From Planococcus rifietoensis (GTDB lineage: Bacteria > Bacillota > Bacilli > Bacillales_A > Planococcaceae), in the NCBI RefSeq assembly GCF_001465795.2, contig NZ_CP013659.2, positions 1,568,501-1,632,500 of the forward strand: 64,000 nucleotides of DNA. The letters run 5' to 3'. Under the pieces are notes generated by a model. The model made no database searches, had not been told where the DNA came from, and saw only the letters and a program-made list of their open reading frames with translations. The position numbers and the translations under genes were made by a program. Numbering within the stretch: position 1 is the stretch's first letter; each line of letters begins with the position of its first letter. Of the stretch, positions 27,320 to 36,825 are shown piece after piece.

Positions 27320-28408
27320 TCAGGAGATATACGTATCATAAGCGGTTCGTTCGGAAAAGACGCGTTGCGCACTTTCCCGGTCTTCCGCTGTCTGGAAACT
27401 AAGGACAAGAATCCCGAAGACATCTTCACGCGTCTCCAAAATCCTCAAATTGACGATGCTGATGCCGGCTTCTGCCAGATAGCCCGTCATTTCTGAGATG
27501 ATTCCCGGCACATCGGGGATATCGATATACAAATCAAATACCGAATACATGGCACCGTGCCCTGCAACCGGCAGTTCATCACGTGTCTCCTTCGCTTTCG
27601 CGAAAAAGCGGTGAATCGGTTCGGGCTCGTTCTTCTGCAAGATCTCGCGCAAATGCGTCATCTGGTCCATCCAGTGGTCCAGCTGTTCGACAATCATCTC
27701 ATTATTTTGCGTCGTGATGTCACGCCACATATCCGGGTTCGCCGAAGCGATTCGCGTCGTATCGCGGAATCCACCCGCTGCGAGCTGGCGCGCGAACGGA
27801 AATTGCTCTTCACGGTCCAGTTGATGAACCAGAGCAGCAGCGATCAAGTGAGGGAAATGGCTGACGATCGCCGTCATATGATCGTGTTCTTTTGCTTCGA
27901 GTACTTTGATCTTCGCTTTGGTGACCGACAATAGCCCCACCAGTTTCTCAACGTCTTCCTCAGCCGTCTCTTTGCCGGGCGTCAAGATATAGAAGGCATT
28001 TTCAAAAAGCACTTCTTTGGCGGCTTCGACACCGCTTTTATGGGAACCGGCCATCGGGTGGCCGCCGATAAAGGTATGCGCCAACTTTTCTGCAGCTTCC
28101 ATAATTTGGACTTTGGTGCTGCCAGTGTCTGTCAAAATGACATTTTCCTTTAAATCCCAGTATTTACTTCGTTCCATTAATTTCACAGTTGCTCCGACCG
28201 GCGTAGCAAAAACGATGACATCAGCCGCAGCCGCTGCCTGCTCAAGAGAAGGCGGCGAGCTTTGGATGATGCCCATTTTGAAAGCTTTTCTGGCAGTCAA
28301 TGCGTCCGCATCATAGCCCGATACGTGAACATTTTCATTACGCTGCAATGCTTTTGCTAACGATCCGCCAATCAATCCGAGGCCGATAATGAGGACTTCT
28401 GTTTTCAC
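27320..28408 (-). CDS. tyrA: Prephenate dehydrogenase TyrA with C-terminal ACT domain
   Basis: A 362-residue NAD-dependent enzyme forming 4-hydroxyphenylpyruvate. N-terminal GLGLIGGSLAKAL, active-site GGHPMAGSHKSG with the catalytic His, FRDTTRIASANP, and an ACT domain from about residue 290 (YIDIPDVPGIISEMT) for tyrosine feedback. Overlaps aroH by four bases. In B. subtilis hisC and trpEDCFBA stand between aroH and tyrA; here they are gone. Confidence 0.96.
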   Translation of the reverse strand: MKTEVLIIGLGLIGGSLAKALQRNENVHVSGYDADALTARKAFKMGIIQSSPPSLEQAAAAADVIVFATPVGATVKLMERSKYWDLKENVILTDTGSTKVQIMEAAEKLAHTFIGGHPMAGSHKSGVEAAKEVLFENAFYILTPGKETAEEDVEKLVGLLSVTKAKIKVLEAKEHDHMTAIVSHFPHLIAAALVHQLDREEQFPFARQLAAGGFRDTTRIASANPDMWRDITTQNNEMIVEQLDHWMDQMTHLREILQKNEPEPIHRFFAKAKETRDELPVAGHGAMYSVFDLYIDIPDVPGIISEMTGYLAEAGISIVNLRILETREDVFGILVLSFQTAEDRESAQRVFSERTAYDTYIS

Positions 28409-28788
28409 GCTTGGCTCACCTGGCTTTTCTGAGATAGATCAGGACGCAATTTCACAGCATCATTCATGTAGATGTGCTGGATTTTATCCTGTGCAAGTTT
28501 CGTATTGACGTGCATCATCACGCGAATGCATAGCGGCATGCTGCCGGGTATATCCATTTCGTGTGTGCACATGACCGGCACATACGTCCAACCTTCGATA
28601 GTGCGCACGGCTTTTGCAGGAAAAGCTGCAGAAATATCCGTCGTCGTCGATACGATGACCGAAGCCACTTCATCCGGTTCGATGCCGTTTTCTTTGGCCA
28701 TTTCCAAGACCAGGCGTCGCGTTTGCTCCAAAATTTCGGGCGCTTCATCTTTCGTGATGGTGATGGCGCCTCTGACTCCTCGAATCAT
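28405..28788 (-). CDS. aroH: Chorismate mutase AroH (monofunctional)
   Basis: A 127-residue AroH-fold enzyme converting chorismate to prephenate. The N-terminal RGVRGAIT Arg, the HEMDIPGSMP Glu and the CIRVMMHV Arg match active-site positions of the trimeric B. subtilis enzyme (127 residues). It overlaps aroB by one base and tyrA by four, giving direct chorismate-to-tyrosine precursor flow. Confidence 0.96.
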   Translation of the reverse strand: MIRGVRGAITITKDEAPEILEQTRRLVLEMAKENGIEPDEVASVIVSTTTDISAAFPAKAVRTIEGWTYVPVMCTHEMDIPGSMPLCIRVMMHVNTKLAQDKIQHIYMNDAVKLRPDLSQKSQVSQA

Positions 28789-29861
28789 CAGATCATCTCC
28801 TTGATCGTTTTTCTCAGCTTGTCGTAAGCCGCTTGTGCTCGTTGTTCTGGAATCGTTTCAATATACGGTCGGCCTACTGCGCCAAGCAACACGAAGTTAA
28901 GTGCAGCAGCGGTCGATTTTTTGTCTTTTTTCATATAGGGCAATAATTCATCGAATGGCATATTAACCAGTAGCGTTATTGGATAACCGTTCACTTTCGT
29001 CCAGTTCAAGAAGCGTGGCAACTCGGGGCTTTCGGACAATTCAAGTGCATAGGCCATGCCAAGCACGACAGCTTCTCCATGCGTCAGTTTGCCATAGCCC
29101 AAATGTGCTTCGATGGCATGGGCCAGCGTATGGCCGAAATTGAGGAATTTGCGGACGCCGCCTTCAAACTCATCTTCTTCAACAATCGCCGATTTGACGG
29201 CAATCCCTTTTTCCAGATGCCCTTCGAGTTCCTGTCCGGACATCGTGCTGAAATCTTGATACGCCATCAGTTCATCCAGCCAGCCTTCATTCGAAATGAA
29301 TGCATGCTTGATCACTTCAGCCATCCCTGAACGAATTTCATTTTCAGGCAAGGTCTGGAGAAAGTCGCTGTCGTAAATGACCGCACGCGGCTGATAGAAG
29401 GTACCGATCATGTTCTTGCCGAGCGGATGGTTGATGGCGGTTTTGCCCCCCACAGCACTGTCATGGGCCAAGATCGTTGTCGGTACTTGGATAAAAGGCA
29501 CTCCGCGCATGAAAGTCGATGCGACAAAGCCAGCCAGATCCCCGACTGCGCCTCCCCCAAATGCGAGAATGACCGTATTTCGTGAGCAATTCTCCGAAAG
29601 CAAAAAGCTATGGCAATCCATAAAACTTTCGGCTGATTTCGCTCCTTCACCTGCTGGTACGCGGAAAACTTTCGGCTGAAAATCCTCAAGCGCCCCGAGC
29701 AGCTGCGGCAAATGCAGTTCAGCCACTTGGCTGTCTGCGATTACAACAACTTGGTCGGCTGCAGCGAGCAAATCACGATAGTGTTTTACCAGCAGCTTGA
29801 CCGCCCCTTGTCCGATATGCACCGTATATGGATGTTCAGTCTCGACCCGCAACTCCCTCAT
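28788..29861 (-). CDS. aroB: 3-dehydroquinate synthase AroB
   Basis: A 357-residue NAD- and zinc-dependent enzyme for the second shikimate step. Seen: FGGGAVGDLAGFVASTFMRG, PTTILAHDSAVGGKTAINHP, metal ligands in EVIKHAF and NFGHTLAHAIE. Starts four bases after aroC and overlaps aroH. Confidence 0.97.
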   Translation of the reverse strand: MRELRVETEHPYTVHIGQGAVKLLVKHYRDLLAAADQVVVIADSQVAELHLPQLLGALEDFQPKVFRVPAGEGAKSAESFMDCHSFLLSENCSRNTVILAFGGGAVGDLAGFVASTFMRGVPFIQVPTTILAHDSAVGGKTAINHPLGKNMIGTFYQPRAVIYDSDFLQTLPENEIRSGMAEVIKHAFISNEGWLDELMAYQDFSTMSGQELEGHLEKGIAVKSAIVEEDEFEGGVRKFLNFGHTLAHAIEAHLGYGKLTHGEAVVLGMAYALELSESPELPRFLNWTKVNGYPITLLVNMPFDELLPYMKKDKKSTAAALNFVLLGAVGRPYIETIPEQRAQAAYDKLRKTIKEMI

Positions 29862-29864
29862 GGA

Positions 29865-31037
29865 TTAAAACTCCTTTGTATAGGCTTTATAGCTTTCGAT
29901 GTTCTCTTTCAGCCGCGGCAATTGATCCGCGTCGAATTGTTCAAGCAATGCATTTGCCGCTTCAAAAGCGACGACATGTTCCGCCACAATCGAGGCTGCC
30001 GGAACTGCACAGCTGTCTGAACGTTCGATGCTCGCCTGGAACGGCTCTTTCGTTTCAATGTCAACGCTCTTCAAAGGCTTATAGAGCGTTGGGATCGGCT
30101 TCATAACGCCACGCACGATGATCGGCATGCCTGTCGTCATCCCGCCCTCAAAGCCGCCGAGGTTGTTCGTGCTGCGGGTATATCCCGCTTCTTCACTCCA
30201 AATGATTTCATCATGGACTTCACTGCCCGGGCGGCGCGCCATTTCGAATCCAAGACCGAATTCCACGCCCTTAAATGCGTTGATGCTCATGACAGAAGCC
30301 GCAATTTTAGCATCCAGTTTGCGGTCATAATGCACATAACTGCCGATTCCAGCTGGCATGCCTTCCACGATGACTTCTACAGTACCGCCGATCGAGTCGC
30401 CGTTTTTCTTCGTGGCATCGATCAAATCAGTCATTTCTTTCGTTTTTGATGAGTCTGCGCAATAAACGGCATCCTGTTCAACAATGTCGCGGATTTCATC
30501 TGCGGATTTTCCAATATAGCTTGCCGGGTCGACTTTAATGCCGCCGATTTCTGTCACGTGCGATACGATCTTGACGCCGAGTTCTGAGAGAAGCTGTTTA
30601 GCCACTGCGCCGACCGCAACGCGCACGGTCGTTTCACGTGCAGAAGAACGTTCTAATACGTTCCGAAGGTCACGGTGGCCATATTTCATGCCGCCGTTCA
30701 AATCAGCATGCCCAGGCCGCGGGCGTGTCAATTGACGTTTCACTTCATCGGTTTCTTCGATCGGTTCGATGCCCATGACATTTGTCCAGTGCTTCCAATC
30801 GTCATTTTTGACGACCAATGCGACAGGAGAGCCCAAAGTCTTCCCGTGGCGGACGCCTGAAACGATTTCCACCGTATCTGTCTCGATTTGCATGCGGCGG
30901 CCGCGGCCATGGCCTCCCTGGCGCCGTTTCAACTCTTTATTGATCATTTCCGCCGTCAAAGGCAATTGCGCTGGCAACCCTTCAATAATGGCGGTCAATT
31001 GTGGACCGTGAGATTCTCCTGCTGTTAAGTAACGCAT
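29865..31037 (-). CDS. aroC: Chorismate synthase AroC
   Basis: A 390-residue FMN-dependent enzyme (aroF in B. subtilis). Signatures: [17 protein letters not shown] at the N-terminus, GRPGHAD-like [11 protein letters not shown] with RSSARETT, and the basic FMN-binding segment [15 protein letters not shown]. First gene of the aro operon. In B. subtilis cheR separates it from ndk; here no gene does. Confidence 0.97.
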   Translation of the reverse strand: MRYLTAGESHGPQLTAIIEGLPAQLPLTAEMINKELKRRQGGHGRGRRMQIETDTVEIVSGVRHGKTLGSPVALVVKNDDWKHWTNVMGIEPIEETDEVKRQLTRPRPGHADLNGGMKYGHRDLRNVLERSSARETTVRVAVGAVAKQLLSELGVKIVSHVTEIGGIKVDPASYIGKSADEIRDIVEQDAVYCADSSKTKEMTDLIDATKKNGDSIGGTVEVIVEGMPAGIGSYVHYDRKLDAKIAASVMSINAFKGVEFGLGFEMARRPGSEVHDEIIWSEEAGYTRSTNNLGGFEGGMTTGMPIIVRGVMKPIPTLYKPLKSVDIETKEPFQASIERSDSCAVPAASIVAEHVVAFEAANALLEQFDADQLPRLKENIESYKAYTKEF

Positions 31038-31078
31038 GTACGCTTTCTCCCTTCAACGTGCTAAAGTATTTAAGTAAC

Positions 31079-31084
31079 ACTATA
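31079..31084 (-). promoter_or_regulatory. Predicted extended -10 promoter of the aro operon
   Basis: TGG-TATAGT on the minus strand about 40 bases before aroC; no clear -35. Confidence 0.45.
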
Positions 31085-31229
31085 CCATATGGCATTTGTT
31101 CAATTCTATCCTAAATATGAAGAAAACTAAACATTCGAATAGCAACAAACCCGCGCCACCAAAAGAAACCGCTTTCATTTATTCGGTTACCCGCCTGCTT
31201 TAGGTGATTCCAATCGCTTCGTGAAATTA

Positions 31230-31262
31230 AAAAAATGCGGCCGATTGCGCGGCCGCATTTTC
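31230..31262 (-). terminator. Terminator of ndk
   Basis: AAAATGCGGCC / GGCCGCATTTT arms with an eight-base loop and a T-run on the minus strand, just past the ndk stop. The remaining 31085-31229 stretch shows nothing else I can name. Confidence 0.85.
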
Positions 31263-31272
31263 AATAGTTGGA

Positions 31273-31719
31273 TCAGTTGACCCAGCTGTTCATAGTTTTT
31301 TCGTAAGATACCAATTCTTCTTCTTTAAAGAACAAGCCGATTTCGCGCTCAGCGCTTTCAGCAGAATCAGAACCGTGGATCATGTTTTTGCCGACAGTAA
31401 CTGCGAAGTCACCGCGGATTGTTCCTGGAGCTGCATCTTTCGGGTTCGTAGCTCCCATCATTTGACGGGCAGTCAAGATGACGTTTTCGCCTTCCCAAAC
31501 CATTGCGAAAACTGGTCCAGAAGTGATGAAGTCTACTAGTTCGCCAAAGAATGGGCGCTCTTTGTGCTCGCCGTAATGCTGTTCAGCTAGCTCAGTTGGG
31601 ATTTGCATCAATTTAGCGCCTGCCAAATGATAGCCTTTTTTCTCGAAACGGGAAACGATTTCACCGATGACATTGCGTTGGACACCATCAGGTTTTACCA
31701 TCAAAAATGTTTTTTCCAT
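31273..31719 (-). CDS. ndk: Nucleoside diphosphate kinase
   Basis: A 148-residue enzyme equalising nucleoside di- and triphosphates with the phosphohistidine in NMIHGSDS. N-terminus [20 protein letters not shown] is typical. It has its own promoter after hepT. Confidence 0.97.
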   Translation of the reverse strand: MEKTFLMVKPDGVQRNVIGEIVSRFEKKGYHLAGAKLMQIPTELAEQHYGEHKERPFFGELVDFITSGPVFAMVWEGENVILTARQMMGATNPKDAAPGTIRGDFAVTVGKNMIHGSDSAESAEREIGLFFKEEELVSYEKTMNSWVN

Positions 31720-31770
31720 TATAGAACACTCCTCTGTTAAAAAGCTCGGGCACTTTGCCCACCTTAAAAA

Positions 31771-31798
31771 ATACTATCATTGTCCGATCATTTGTCAA
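31771..31798 (-). promoter_or_regulatory. Predicted sigma-A promoter of ndk
   Basis: TTGACA (perfect, complement of 31793-31798), 16-base spacer, TAGTAT. A small GGGCA-AAG-TGCCC hairpin followed by AGCTTTTT lies in the leader (about 31741-31760) and could attenuate. Confidence 0.6.
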
Positions 31799-31805
31799 CT
31801 GGAAA

Positions 31806-32780
31806 CTAAAACTTTCGCTTGCCGATGAAAAAGGCGATTTTTCGCATCGTTTTCGTCGCTGGGCCTTTCGGCAAATAGTCCAGTTCTTTCAGCGCCTTTT
31901 CCAAATAACGTTCACTCACCCGCTTCGCTTCATCGACCGCACTGCTTGTACGGATCGTACGGACGATTTCCAGGCGTTTTTCATCGGAAATGTCCTGGTT
32001 CAAATTGTCACGGAGCATCTGATAAATCTGCGGATTCCGGCGCGCGTATAAAATCGGCAACGTGATATTGCCTTGGATAAAATCACTGCCGGCCGGCTTG
32101 CCCAATTCTTGATCGCTTGCTGTGAAATCAAGGATATCGTCGATAATTTGGAACGACATGCCGATAAAATAACCAAATCGGCGCAAATGCGCTGCAGTTT
32201 TCTCATCGGTTCCTGCCACTAAGGCACCCAATTCACAGCTGGAAGAAATCAATAACGCGGTTTTGCGTTTGATGCGGCGCAAATAATCCCGCAAGCTTTG
32301 GTCAAGCCTATACTTGTCTTCGATCTGAATAATTTCGCCGCGGCACACTTCGATCAATGTCTTCGACAGGATGTCATGGATTCTTGGTGATTCGATTTCC
32401 GTAATGCGCTCCAGTGCCCTGGCCAGGATGAAGTCGCCGGTATACATCGCCACGCTATTATTCCATTCCGATTTCACGGTCGGGCGACCCCGGCGGATCT
32501 CTGAATCATCTATGACATCATCATGGACCAAAGACGCCATATGTATAAGCTCCAAAGGCACAGCGACACGCTTCAGCAATTCGATATCGTAATCCCCGAA
32601 TTTTCCGGCAAGCAAAACAAAAACAGGGCGGATTCGTTTTCCTCCGGCCTGCAATAAATGAAGAGAAGCATCATTTAATAGAAGGGATTCGGAATCCACT
32701 GCCTGTTCCAATTCTTTTTCAATCAGTTCCAGCTCCGGTTTCAGGTCGGAATAGAGCAATTTCAACTTCATCTTTTCCAC
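31806..32780 (-). CDS. hepT: Heptaprenyl diphosphate synthase component II HepT
   Basis: A 324-residue catalytic trans-prenyltransferase subunit making the menaquinone side chain together with HepS. First Asp-rich motif DDVID (about 87-91), GGKRIRP upstream of it, second motif QIIDDILD near 215, and the C-terminal KRKF. Start is GTG 32780, seven bases after AGAAGG. Operon hepS-menG-hepT as in B. subtilis. Confidence 0.96.
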   Translation of the reverse strand: MEKMKLKLLYSDLKPELELIEKELEQAVDSESLLLNDASLHLLQAGGKRIRPVFVLLAGKFGDYDIELLKRVAVPLELIHMASLVHDDVIDDSEIRRGRPTVKSEWNNSVAMYTGDFILARALERITEIESPRIHDILSKTLIEVCRGEIIQIEDKYRLDQSLRDYLRRIKRKTALLISSSCELGALVAGTDEKTAAHLRRFGYFIGMSFQIIDDILDFTASDQELGKPAGSDFIQGNITLPILYARRNPQIYQMLRDNLNQDISDEKRLEIVRTIRTSSAVDEAKRVSERYLEKALKELDYLPKGPATKTMRKIAFFIGKRKF

Positions 32781-32802
32781 TTAATAACCTTCTCCCGCTT
32801 GT

Positions 32803-33504
32803 TTACTTTTTCAATCCCATATGAAGGGCAGCAGCCCCTCCTGAGTACGGTTTGTATTTGACTTTGTCGAAGCCGACCTTGCTGAACAGTTTCGCAAGCT
32901 CTTTCATACCTGGGAATGTTTTTGCTGATTCCTGAAGCCATGAATACTCCTTATAGCTTTTCGCAAAAAGCTTGCCGAATACTGGCATGACAAAACGGAA
33001 ATACATCCGGAAAAACGGCTTGAATACAAAGCTTTCAGGCTGCGAAGTCTCCAAGCAGGCAATCATGCCCCCAGGTTTCAAGACTCTGTGCATTTCTGAT
33101 AGCACCTGTTCGTAATCCGGAACATTGCGCAGCCCAAAACCGATTGTTGCAAAATCGAATGAGTTGTCAGGGTAAGGCAAAGACATCGCGTTTCCTTGCA
33201 CCAATTCGACTTGAGGCATATGGGCTGTTTTTTGATGACCGACATTCAGCATGTTCTGGCTGAAGTCCAATCCGACCACACGACCGGTAGGCCCTGCAGC
33301 TTCTCCAAGCGCAATGGTCCAGTCCGCCGTGCCACAGCAGACATCGATGCAAGACGCGCCTTTTGCTACTTGCATTTTGTGCATCGTGTCGTTGCGCCAT
33401 TTATTGTGTTGCTGAAAGCTGATGACCGAATTCATCTGGTCATAGTTTTCGGAAATTTTTTCAAACACTTCGTGAACTCGTTGTTCTTTCGTTTTCTGCA
33501 TCAT
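32803..33504 (-). CDS. menG: Demethylmenaquinone methyltransferase MenG (UbiE family)
   Basis: A 233-residue SAM-dependent methyltransferase for the last menaquinone step. SAM motif [16 protein letters not shown], later [14 protein letters not shown] and [11 protein letters not shown]; ends in a typical HMGLKK. Four ATGs cluster near the start (33510-33501); 33504 or 33501 suit the SD AGAAGG. It starts next to the end of hepS. Confidence 0.96.
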   Translation of the reverse strand: MMQKTKEQRVHEVFEKISENYDQMNSVISFQQHNKWRNDTMHKMQVAKGASCIDVCCGTADWTIALGEAAGPTGRVVGLDFSQNMLNVGHQKTAHMPQVELVQGNAMSLPYPDNSFDFATIGFGLRNVPDYEQVLSEMHRVLKPGGMIACLETSQPESFVFKPFFRMYFRFVMPVFGKLFAKSYKEYSWLQESAKTFPGMKELAKLFSKVGFDKVKYKPYSGGAAALHMGLKK

Positions 33505-33506
33505 CG

Positions 33507-34283
33507 TCATCCTTCTCGCGTCAGCGGTTCAGCGCTATGCCGATGCGGAATAATTTGGTGGAGCAATATATTCTTGAGTTCAAAATCCAGTTCGCAATCA
33601 TTAATGGACTCCAGGATTTCATTGCCCAAAGCCTCCAGGCGGTCAACGAGCCAGCGCTCGATAAATGTCGAATGAATCAATGATCCGCTGAGCAATTTCA
33701 GAAGATAACTGAACTCGCCTTTCTTCAGCGCTTCCAGCTCTTCTGTGTAGCGGATATACAATAAAGATTGTTCCATGAGCTGCTTATAATGCCCAAAGCC
33801 ATTTTCCACATAAAACGCATTCAGCAGAGCAGTTTCGATCACTGTCGCCGTCTCTTCCACTTGCTCCGGCTGCTGGAGCGCAAGTTCGTGGAAAGAGGCT
33901 TTCTTTTCGCTCACCTGGATAATTGCAGTAGCAAGCTTTTGAACCATTTCGATATTCTTTCCTTCAGCCAGCAATTGGTAATAGATGCCGCTGTAAAAAT
34001 CTCCGGCAAGTACTGTCAGCTGCTGTTCTTTGCTGATGGGCATTTCTTCTTTCACCCGGTCGTGTGCGTGCAGCGCAGCGTAGACAATTGCCACTGTCCG
34101 GGCGCTTGTCTCCATTTTATCCGACCATTGCTCTCCGTTAAAAAACGGCAGCAGCAAGAAAAACAGGCGCGCCTCTTTAACAAAAGGCCCTTCCGTCAAC
34201 TGGTCTAACGTTCGTTGGCGAACTGCTTTTAGTACGTCGATTTCCATGGAGATGATTTTGGATTGTATTTGTTGTCCGTTCAT
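33507..34283 (-). CDS. hepS: Heptaprenyl diphosphate synthase component I HepS
   Basis: A 258-residue non-catalytic partner subunit of HepT. Family marks: [25 protein letters not shown]. All-helical, no Asp-rich catalytic motif, as expected. ATG 34283 lies eight bases after GGAG. Confidence 0.93.
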   Translation of the reverse strand: MNGQQIQSKIISMEIDVLKAVRQRTLDQLTEGPFVKEARLFFLLLPFFNGEQWSDKMETSARTVAIVYAALHAHDRVKEEMPISKEQQLTVLAGDFYSGIYYQLLAEGKNIEMVQKLATAIIQVSEKKASFHELALQQPEQVEETATVIETALLNAFYVENGFGHYKQLMEQSLLYIRYTEELEALKKGEFSYLLKLLSGSLIHSTFIERWLVDRLEALGNEILESINDCELDFELKNILLHQIIPHRHSAEPLTREG

Positions 34284-34358
34284 ACTGCCTGCTCCATTCA
34301 TAGGTTAGCCATAGCTCATATTATAGCATAATGCCCTTATGGCCTTCACCATTAACGC

Positions 34359-34580
34359 TTATTTTTTCGCGTCGCTTTCAATGATGCCGTGCGCGGAATG
34401 GATTTCCGCTTTGCCGCGAATTTTCATCGCCGATGTATGCTCGGTGAATTGGGCGATCATCACTTCGCCGCGATCAAGCTTTTCCGTATGATGGAATTTT
34501 GTATCGTTGCCGCGGGTCAGCCCGATGACGTTAACGCCGTCTTCTTGTGCACGAATCACTACATATTCAGTTTGTGCCAT
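34359..34580 (-). CDS. mtrB: trp RNA-binding attenuation protein TRAP
   Basis: A 73-residue TRAP that forms an 11-mer ring, binds tryptophan and then RNA with repeated GAG/UAG triplets. Conserved: [37 protein letters not shown], and the RNA-contacting Lys/Arg in MKIRGKAEI. It follows folE, as mtrA-mtrB in B. subtilis, but the trp operon it normally controls is not in this aro region. Confidence 0.96.
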   Translation of the reverse strand: MAQTEYVVIRAQEDGVNVIGLTRGNDTKFHHTEKLDRGEVMIAQFTEHTSAMKIRGKAEIHSAHGIIESDAKK

Positions 34581-34605
34581 TGTTTACACCTGCTTTTCCA
34601 TAGTT

Positions 34606-35190
34606 TTAGTTCATATTGATATAGGTAATGACTTCCGAACGCTTGATGTCGTCTGTCTCCAATACCCCTCTTGACACAGCCGTGACGGTCTTTGAGCCCG
34701 GCTTCTTGATGCCCCGCATCGTCATGCACATATGTTCAGCTTCGACCATGACGTACACGCCGTGAGGGTTCAAGGTTTCCATCATCGAGTCAGCAATGGT
34801 AGAAGTGATCCGTTCCTGCAGCTGAGGGCGTTTGGCGACTGTTTCGACCGCTCTCGCCAATTTGCTGAGCCCTGTGACCACTCCGTCGCGCGGGATATAG
34901 GCAATATGCGCTTTTCCAAAGAACGGCACTAAATGATGCTCGCACATCGAATAGAACGGAATATCTTTAACCAATACGAGTTCTTCGTGATTTTCATGAA
35001 ACACGGTGCGGAAATATTCTTTTGGGTCTTCCTTCAACCCCGCAAAAACTTCCGCATACATTTTCGCGACGCGTTTTGGGGTATCCTGTAGCCCTTCACG
35101 GCCCACATCTTCTCCGACTGCCTCCAAAATCATGCCGACAGCTTGCTCTATTTTATCCAGATCTACGTTATGGCTCTTCATATCTATCAC
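34606..35190 (-). CDS. folE: GTP cyclohydrolase I FolE
   Basis: A 194-residue zinc enzyme for the first step of folate synthesis (mtrA in B. subtilis). Zinc ligands in MCEHHLVPF and [24 protein letters not shown] is conserved. The start is taken as GTG 35190, seven bases after GGAGG; ATG 35181 is an alternative. A leader of about 115 bases with visible structure precedes it. Confidence 0.95.
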   Translation of the reverse strand: MIDMKSHNVDLDKIEQAVGMILEAVGEDVGREGLQDTPKRVAKMYAEVFAGLKEDPKEYFRTVFHENHEELVLVKDIPFYSMCEHHLVPFFGKAHIAYIPRDGVVTGLSKLARAVETVAKRPQLQERITSTIADSMMETLNPHGVYVMVEAEHMCMTMRGIKKPGSKTVTAVSRGVLETDDIKRSEVITYINMN

Positions 35191-35228
35191 ATTGTTTCCT
35201 CCTGTAGAAAAATCACTCTATTTGGGGC

Positions 35229-35301
35229 AGCGGTTGAAAACAGCCATGGATCATTGCAGTTTCACGCGCCTATTTCTGCTGAGCCGAGAGACAACTCCGC
35301 T
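35229..35301 (-). promoter_or_regulatory. Structured 5' leader of folE
   Basis: AGCGG-A-GTTG (complement of 35292-35301) pairs with CAACCGCT (complement of 35229-35236), leaving one bulged A. Inside, a GCAG/CTGC helix and CAGC/GCTG pairing can form. It is not a riboswitch class I recognise; a folate-sensing or other control element is possible. Confidence 0.4.
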
Positions 35302-35313
35302 TTTCTCACCTGA

Positions 35314-35342
35314 ATTGTAGCATTTACGGGGGGTATTGGCAA
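35314..35342 (-). promoter_or_regulatory. Predicted sigma-A promoter of folE-mtrB
   Basis: TTGCCA (complement of 35337-35342), 17-base spacer, TGC-TACAAT (extended -10, complement of 35314-35319). Confidence 0.7.
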
Positions 35343-35353
35343 AAACGGGGCCG

Positions 35354-35400
35354 AAAAAAAGAATGGCCTTTGCGAGATTAGATCTCGCAAAAGCCATTCT
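35354..35400 (-). terminator. Terminator of hbs
   Basis: Long stem with arms AGAATGGC-TTTTGCGAGAT and its near complement, then TTTTTTT, 18 bases past the hbs stop on the minus strand. Confidence 0.9.
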
Positions 35401-35418
35401 ATGTACAGTAGCCGAAGC

Positions 35419-35691
35419 TTATTTCACTGCGTCTTTAAGTGCTTTACCTGGCTTAAAGGCAGGAACCTTGCTTGCGGCGATCTCGATTTCAGCACCTGTT
35501 TGTGGGTTGCGTCCTTTACGGGCCGCGCGCTCACGAACTTCAAAGTTACCGAATCCGATCAATTGTACTTTGTCACCTTTAGTTAGAGCATCTTGAATCG
35601 CTTCAAATGCAGCGTCAACTGCTTTCGCAGCATCTTTACGAGAAAGTTCAGCCGCTTCTGCAACAGAGTTCACTAATTCTGTTTTGTTCAT
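35419..35691 (-). CDS. hbs: Nucleoid-associated DNA-binding protein HU
   Basis: A 90-residue HU starting [16 protein letters not shown], with the DNA-binding arm signature [21 protein letters not shown]. The start ATG 35691 lies eight bases after GGAGG. Monocistronic between a good promoter and a strong terminator, as suits an abundant protein. In B. subtilis spoIVA follows upstream; absent here. Confidence 0.98.
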   Translation of the reverse strand: MNKTELVNSVAEAAELSRKDAAKAVDAAFEAIQDALTKGDKVQLIGFGNFEVRERAARKGRNPQTGAEIEIAASKVPAFKPGKALKDAVK

Positions 35692-35740
35692 GCTATTCAC
35701 CTCCTCTCAAAGGGGATGCTTGCCATCAATCCTGTAAAAA

Positions 35741-35769
35741 GAGTATCACAACGAAAATCGCATAGCAAC
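35741..35769 (-). promoter_or_regulatory. Predicted promoter of hbs
   Basis: TTGCTA (complement of 35764-35769), 17-base spacer, TGA-TACTCT (extended -10). Confidence 0.6.
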
Positions 35770-35855
35770 AACAAATAGGCCGCATTTCAAAGAAAACCAC
35801 CAAATACTCCCAATATTTTCAAAAACATGTGGATTTCGGGCAAATCCGTGCTGTA

Positions 35856-36575
35856 TCAGGCTTTTTCATCGGTCAGAAAAATAGGTTCGCCATTTTCATC
35901 GATGGTGTACGGAAGCGAATATGCAGGCACTACGGGGCTGTTTTCGTAGAGGATAAAACGGATATCCTGCCCTTGCTCGAGTTCGCCTTCATAGTTTTGG
36001 ATCGCTTCATACAAATCAATGGAATAATCGATATACACATCGCCTTGTCCAGTGATGACCATCGGCAGCATCTTGCCGCTGTATGGGCTTTCGACCATGG
36101 GCTCCTCATTGAAGCCCATTGCCTCGTGATTGAATTTATAGACATTATCGGCAATGATTTCAGAAATTGGTGCCCTTCCGCCATTCGCGCTCTTTCTGAC
36201 ATTGACAGAACGGATGCCTTCCGCTACCCGAAGGTCGACGAGCTTGACGGTCGGATTTTCCTCAACATCCATCAAGACATACTGGTAAATTCCGCCGACT
36301 TCAAACGCATTGCTCGGGATTTCAGCTGTAAAATCCGGCACAACTTTGGAAAAGTCGACAGGATACTTAATGAATTGATCGACGTCCATATCTCGCGTCT
36401 TGATCGGCAATAAGCCACCATTGGCCTCTTGGTAGCGTTCAACCGCTTGTTGCGCAGTGGCCAACTGATCTTCATAGGGAATCTGATTTTCCGCCCGCTC
36501 GCTGCTGGGATACGCACAAGCTGTAAGCAAGCTTGCCGTCAGCAGGACGAGCAGCAACGCTGTTGTTTTTTTCAT
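35856..36575 (-). CDS. yphF: YphF-like lipoprotein
   Basis: A 239-residue secreted lipoprotein: MKKTTALLLVLL signal and lipobox ending LLTAC with Cys20 as the lipidation site. The mature part has no catalytic motif I recognise. The start ATG 36575 fits GAGGGG plus nine bases. It follows yphE by 13 bases, as in B. subtilis. Function unknown. Confidence 0.85.
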   Translation of the reverse strand: MKKTTALLLVLLTASLLTACAYPSSERAENQIPYEDQLATAQQAVERYQEANGGLLPIKTRDMDVDQFIKYPVDFSKVVPDFTAEIPSNAFEVGGIYQYVLMDVEENPTVKLVDLRVAEGIRSVNVRKSANGGRAPISEIIADNVYKFNHEAMGFNEEPMVESPYSGKMLPMVITGQGDVYIDYSIDLYEAIQNYEGELEQGQDIRFILYENSPVVPAYSLPYTIDENGEPIFLTDEKA

Positions 36576-36588
36576 TATGTCCATCCCC

Positions 36589-36792
36589 TCAGGCGCCACC
36601 GGTCGGTCCGCTGAATACAGTGAAAACCATAATAAAGAAGCCCAGGATCAGCAGAACGTACGCGATCAGCGCAAATAGAAATTTCAGGATGCCGTTTTGC
36701 AATTTGTACCGGCTCAAATAAATCATTCCCATGGAAATGATCAAAAAAGCGATGCCTGCAAAAGATACCCACATTTTATCCAAAGAACTCAT
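36589..36792 (-). CDS. yphE: YphE small membrane protein (DUF2768)
   Basis: A 67-residue protein with two hydrophobic segments (about 9-26 and 36-59) around the short basic loop LSRYKLQNG; ends FSGPTGGA. Matches the YphE/DUF2768 family, of unknown function. Co-transcribed with yphF. Confidence 0.8.
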   Translation of the reverse strand: MSSLDKMWVSFAGIAFLIISMGMIYLSRYKLQNGILKFLFALIAYVLLILGFFIMVFTVFSGPTGGA

Positions 36793-36825
36793 GAATAAGC
36801 CGCCTTTCGTGGAGTTTCAGTCCAT

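Noticed and set aside
35229..35301. Tetrahydrofolate riboswitch before folE
   Set aside because: The conserved core bases of the known THF classes are not visible; kept only as an unclassified structured leader.
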